Of a stretch of 6,019 nt of DNA, positions 5,668 to 6,019 are shown one piece after another. Position numbers and translations under genes: made by a program. The DNA is from Actinomycetota bacterium (lineage in GTDB: Bacteria; Actinomycetota; Humimicrobiia; Humimicrobiales; Humimicrobiaceae), in NCBI GenBank assembly GCA_018897225.1, contig JAHILC010000026.1:1-6019 (forward strand), read 5' to 3'. The notes under the pieces are model-generated. The model saw only the letters and a list, made by a program, of their open reading frames with translations, did no database searches and was not told the origin of the DNA. Each line of letters opens with the position of its first letter. Positions within the stretch are counted from its first letter, which is position 1.

Positions 5668-6019
5668 AATTGCAAAATATCTTGCCTCGTGTGGAATACT
5701 TTCCCGTAGAAAAGCCGAAGAGCTGATAAAATCAGGAAGAATTAAGGTAAATGGTGAAATACTTACCGATCTTTCTTTTAAAGTTACCGCAGATGATAAA
5801 GTCAAGTACCGGGGCAAAGAACTAAAATACGAAAAAAATATAGTAATTGCCTTAAACAAACCCGAGGGCTACATTTCCAGTGCCGGCGACAATTATAAAC
5901 GCAAGACAGTTCTAGACTTGGTTAACGGAATTGAAGCAAGATTATTTCCGGTTGGGAGACTTGATTTTGATTCAAGAGGTTTGATTTTACTTACTAATAA
6001 TGGTGATTTTACATATAAA
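5651..6019 (+). CDS. rluB: RsuA/RluB-family rRNA pseudouridine synthase (3' partial)
   Basis: The frame from ATG 5651 stays open for 123 codons to the end of the window, so the gene is cut at its 3' end; the family is about 240 residues. The N-terminal S4 RNA-binding domain spans residues about 4-50 (RIAKYLASCGILSRRKAEELI, read in two parts, then GRIKVNGE at 29-36). The synthase domain begins at IALNKPEGYISS (66-77). The catalytic aspartate is Asp105 in VGRLDFDSRGLILLTNNGD (101-119). The family converts specific uridines in rRNA to pseudouridine; RluB acts on 23S rRNA, RsuA on 16S. Position directly after scpAB is the usual place for RluB, which is why I use that symbol; specificity is inferred. 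A weak GAAG lies at 5638-5641. The start overlaps scpB by 17 bases. Confidence 0.92.
   Translation, partial: MEKKVRIAKYLASCGILSRRKAEELIKSGRIKVNGEILTDLSFKVTADDKVKYRGKELKYEKNIVIALNKPEGYISSAGDNYKRKTVLDLVNGIEARLFPVGRLDFDSRGLILLTNNGDFTYK

Overview
This is a gene-dense, AT-rich piece of bacterial chromosome. All eight genes are on the plus strand, and both ends cut through a gene. In order it holds: an M20-family metallopeptidase (5' end missing), a NUDIX ADP-ribose/ADP-sugar pyrophosphatase, the tyrosine recombinase XerD, a site-2-protease-type M50 membrane metalloprotease, tryptophanyl-tRNA synthetase (TrpS), the condensin subunits ScpA and ScpB, and an RsuA/RluB-type 16S/23S rRNA pseudouridine synthase (3' end missing). 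Only one gap exceeds 40 bases (2452-2562). I see no RNA genes, CRISPR array, insertion sequence or defence system.

The layout suggests two tightly packed transcription units. The first runs from the peptidase through NUDIX to xerD, with a 14-base overlap between the last two. The second runs M50 - trpS - scpA - scpB - rluB, with overlaps or gaps of 0-4 bases. An AT-rich 111-base gap separates them and carries an imperfect palindrome; a promoter for the second unit probably lies there. Themes are chromosome segregation (XerD resolves chromosome dimers; ScpA and ScpB load onto Smc), translation (TrpS, RluB) and housekeeping hydrolysis.

The organism is a bacterium using the standard stop codons: TGA ends both the NUDIX and M50 genes. 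It uses GTG and TTG starts freely and has few clear Shine-Dalgarno sequences. The order NUDIX - xerD - ... - scpA - scpB - rluB matches what I recall from actinobacteria such as Mycobacterium tuberculosis. The NUDIX box has the one-residue-longer loop that I recall from the mycobacterial ADP-ribose pyrophosphatase. Base composition is far from a typical high-GC actinobacterium, so an uncultured low-GC, deep-branching actinobacterial or Firmicutes-like anaerobe is plausible, but this is inference. TrpS carries a four-cysteine motif like that of the [4Fe-4S] TrpRS of Thermotoga maritima, which fits an anaerobic lifestyle.

I found no undescribed system. The most notable points are the probable iron-sulfur TrpRS, the mixed gene order, and the intergenic palindrome.
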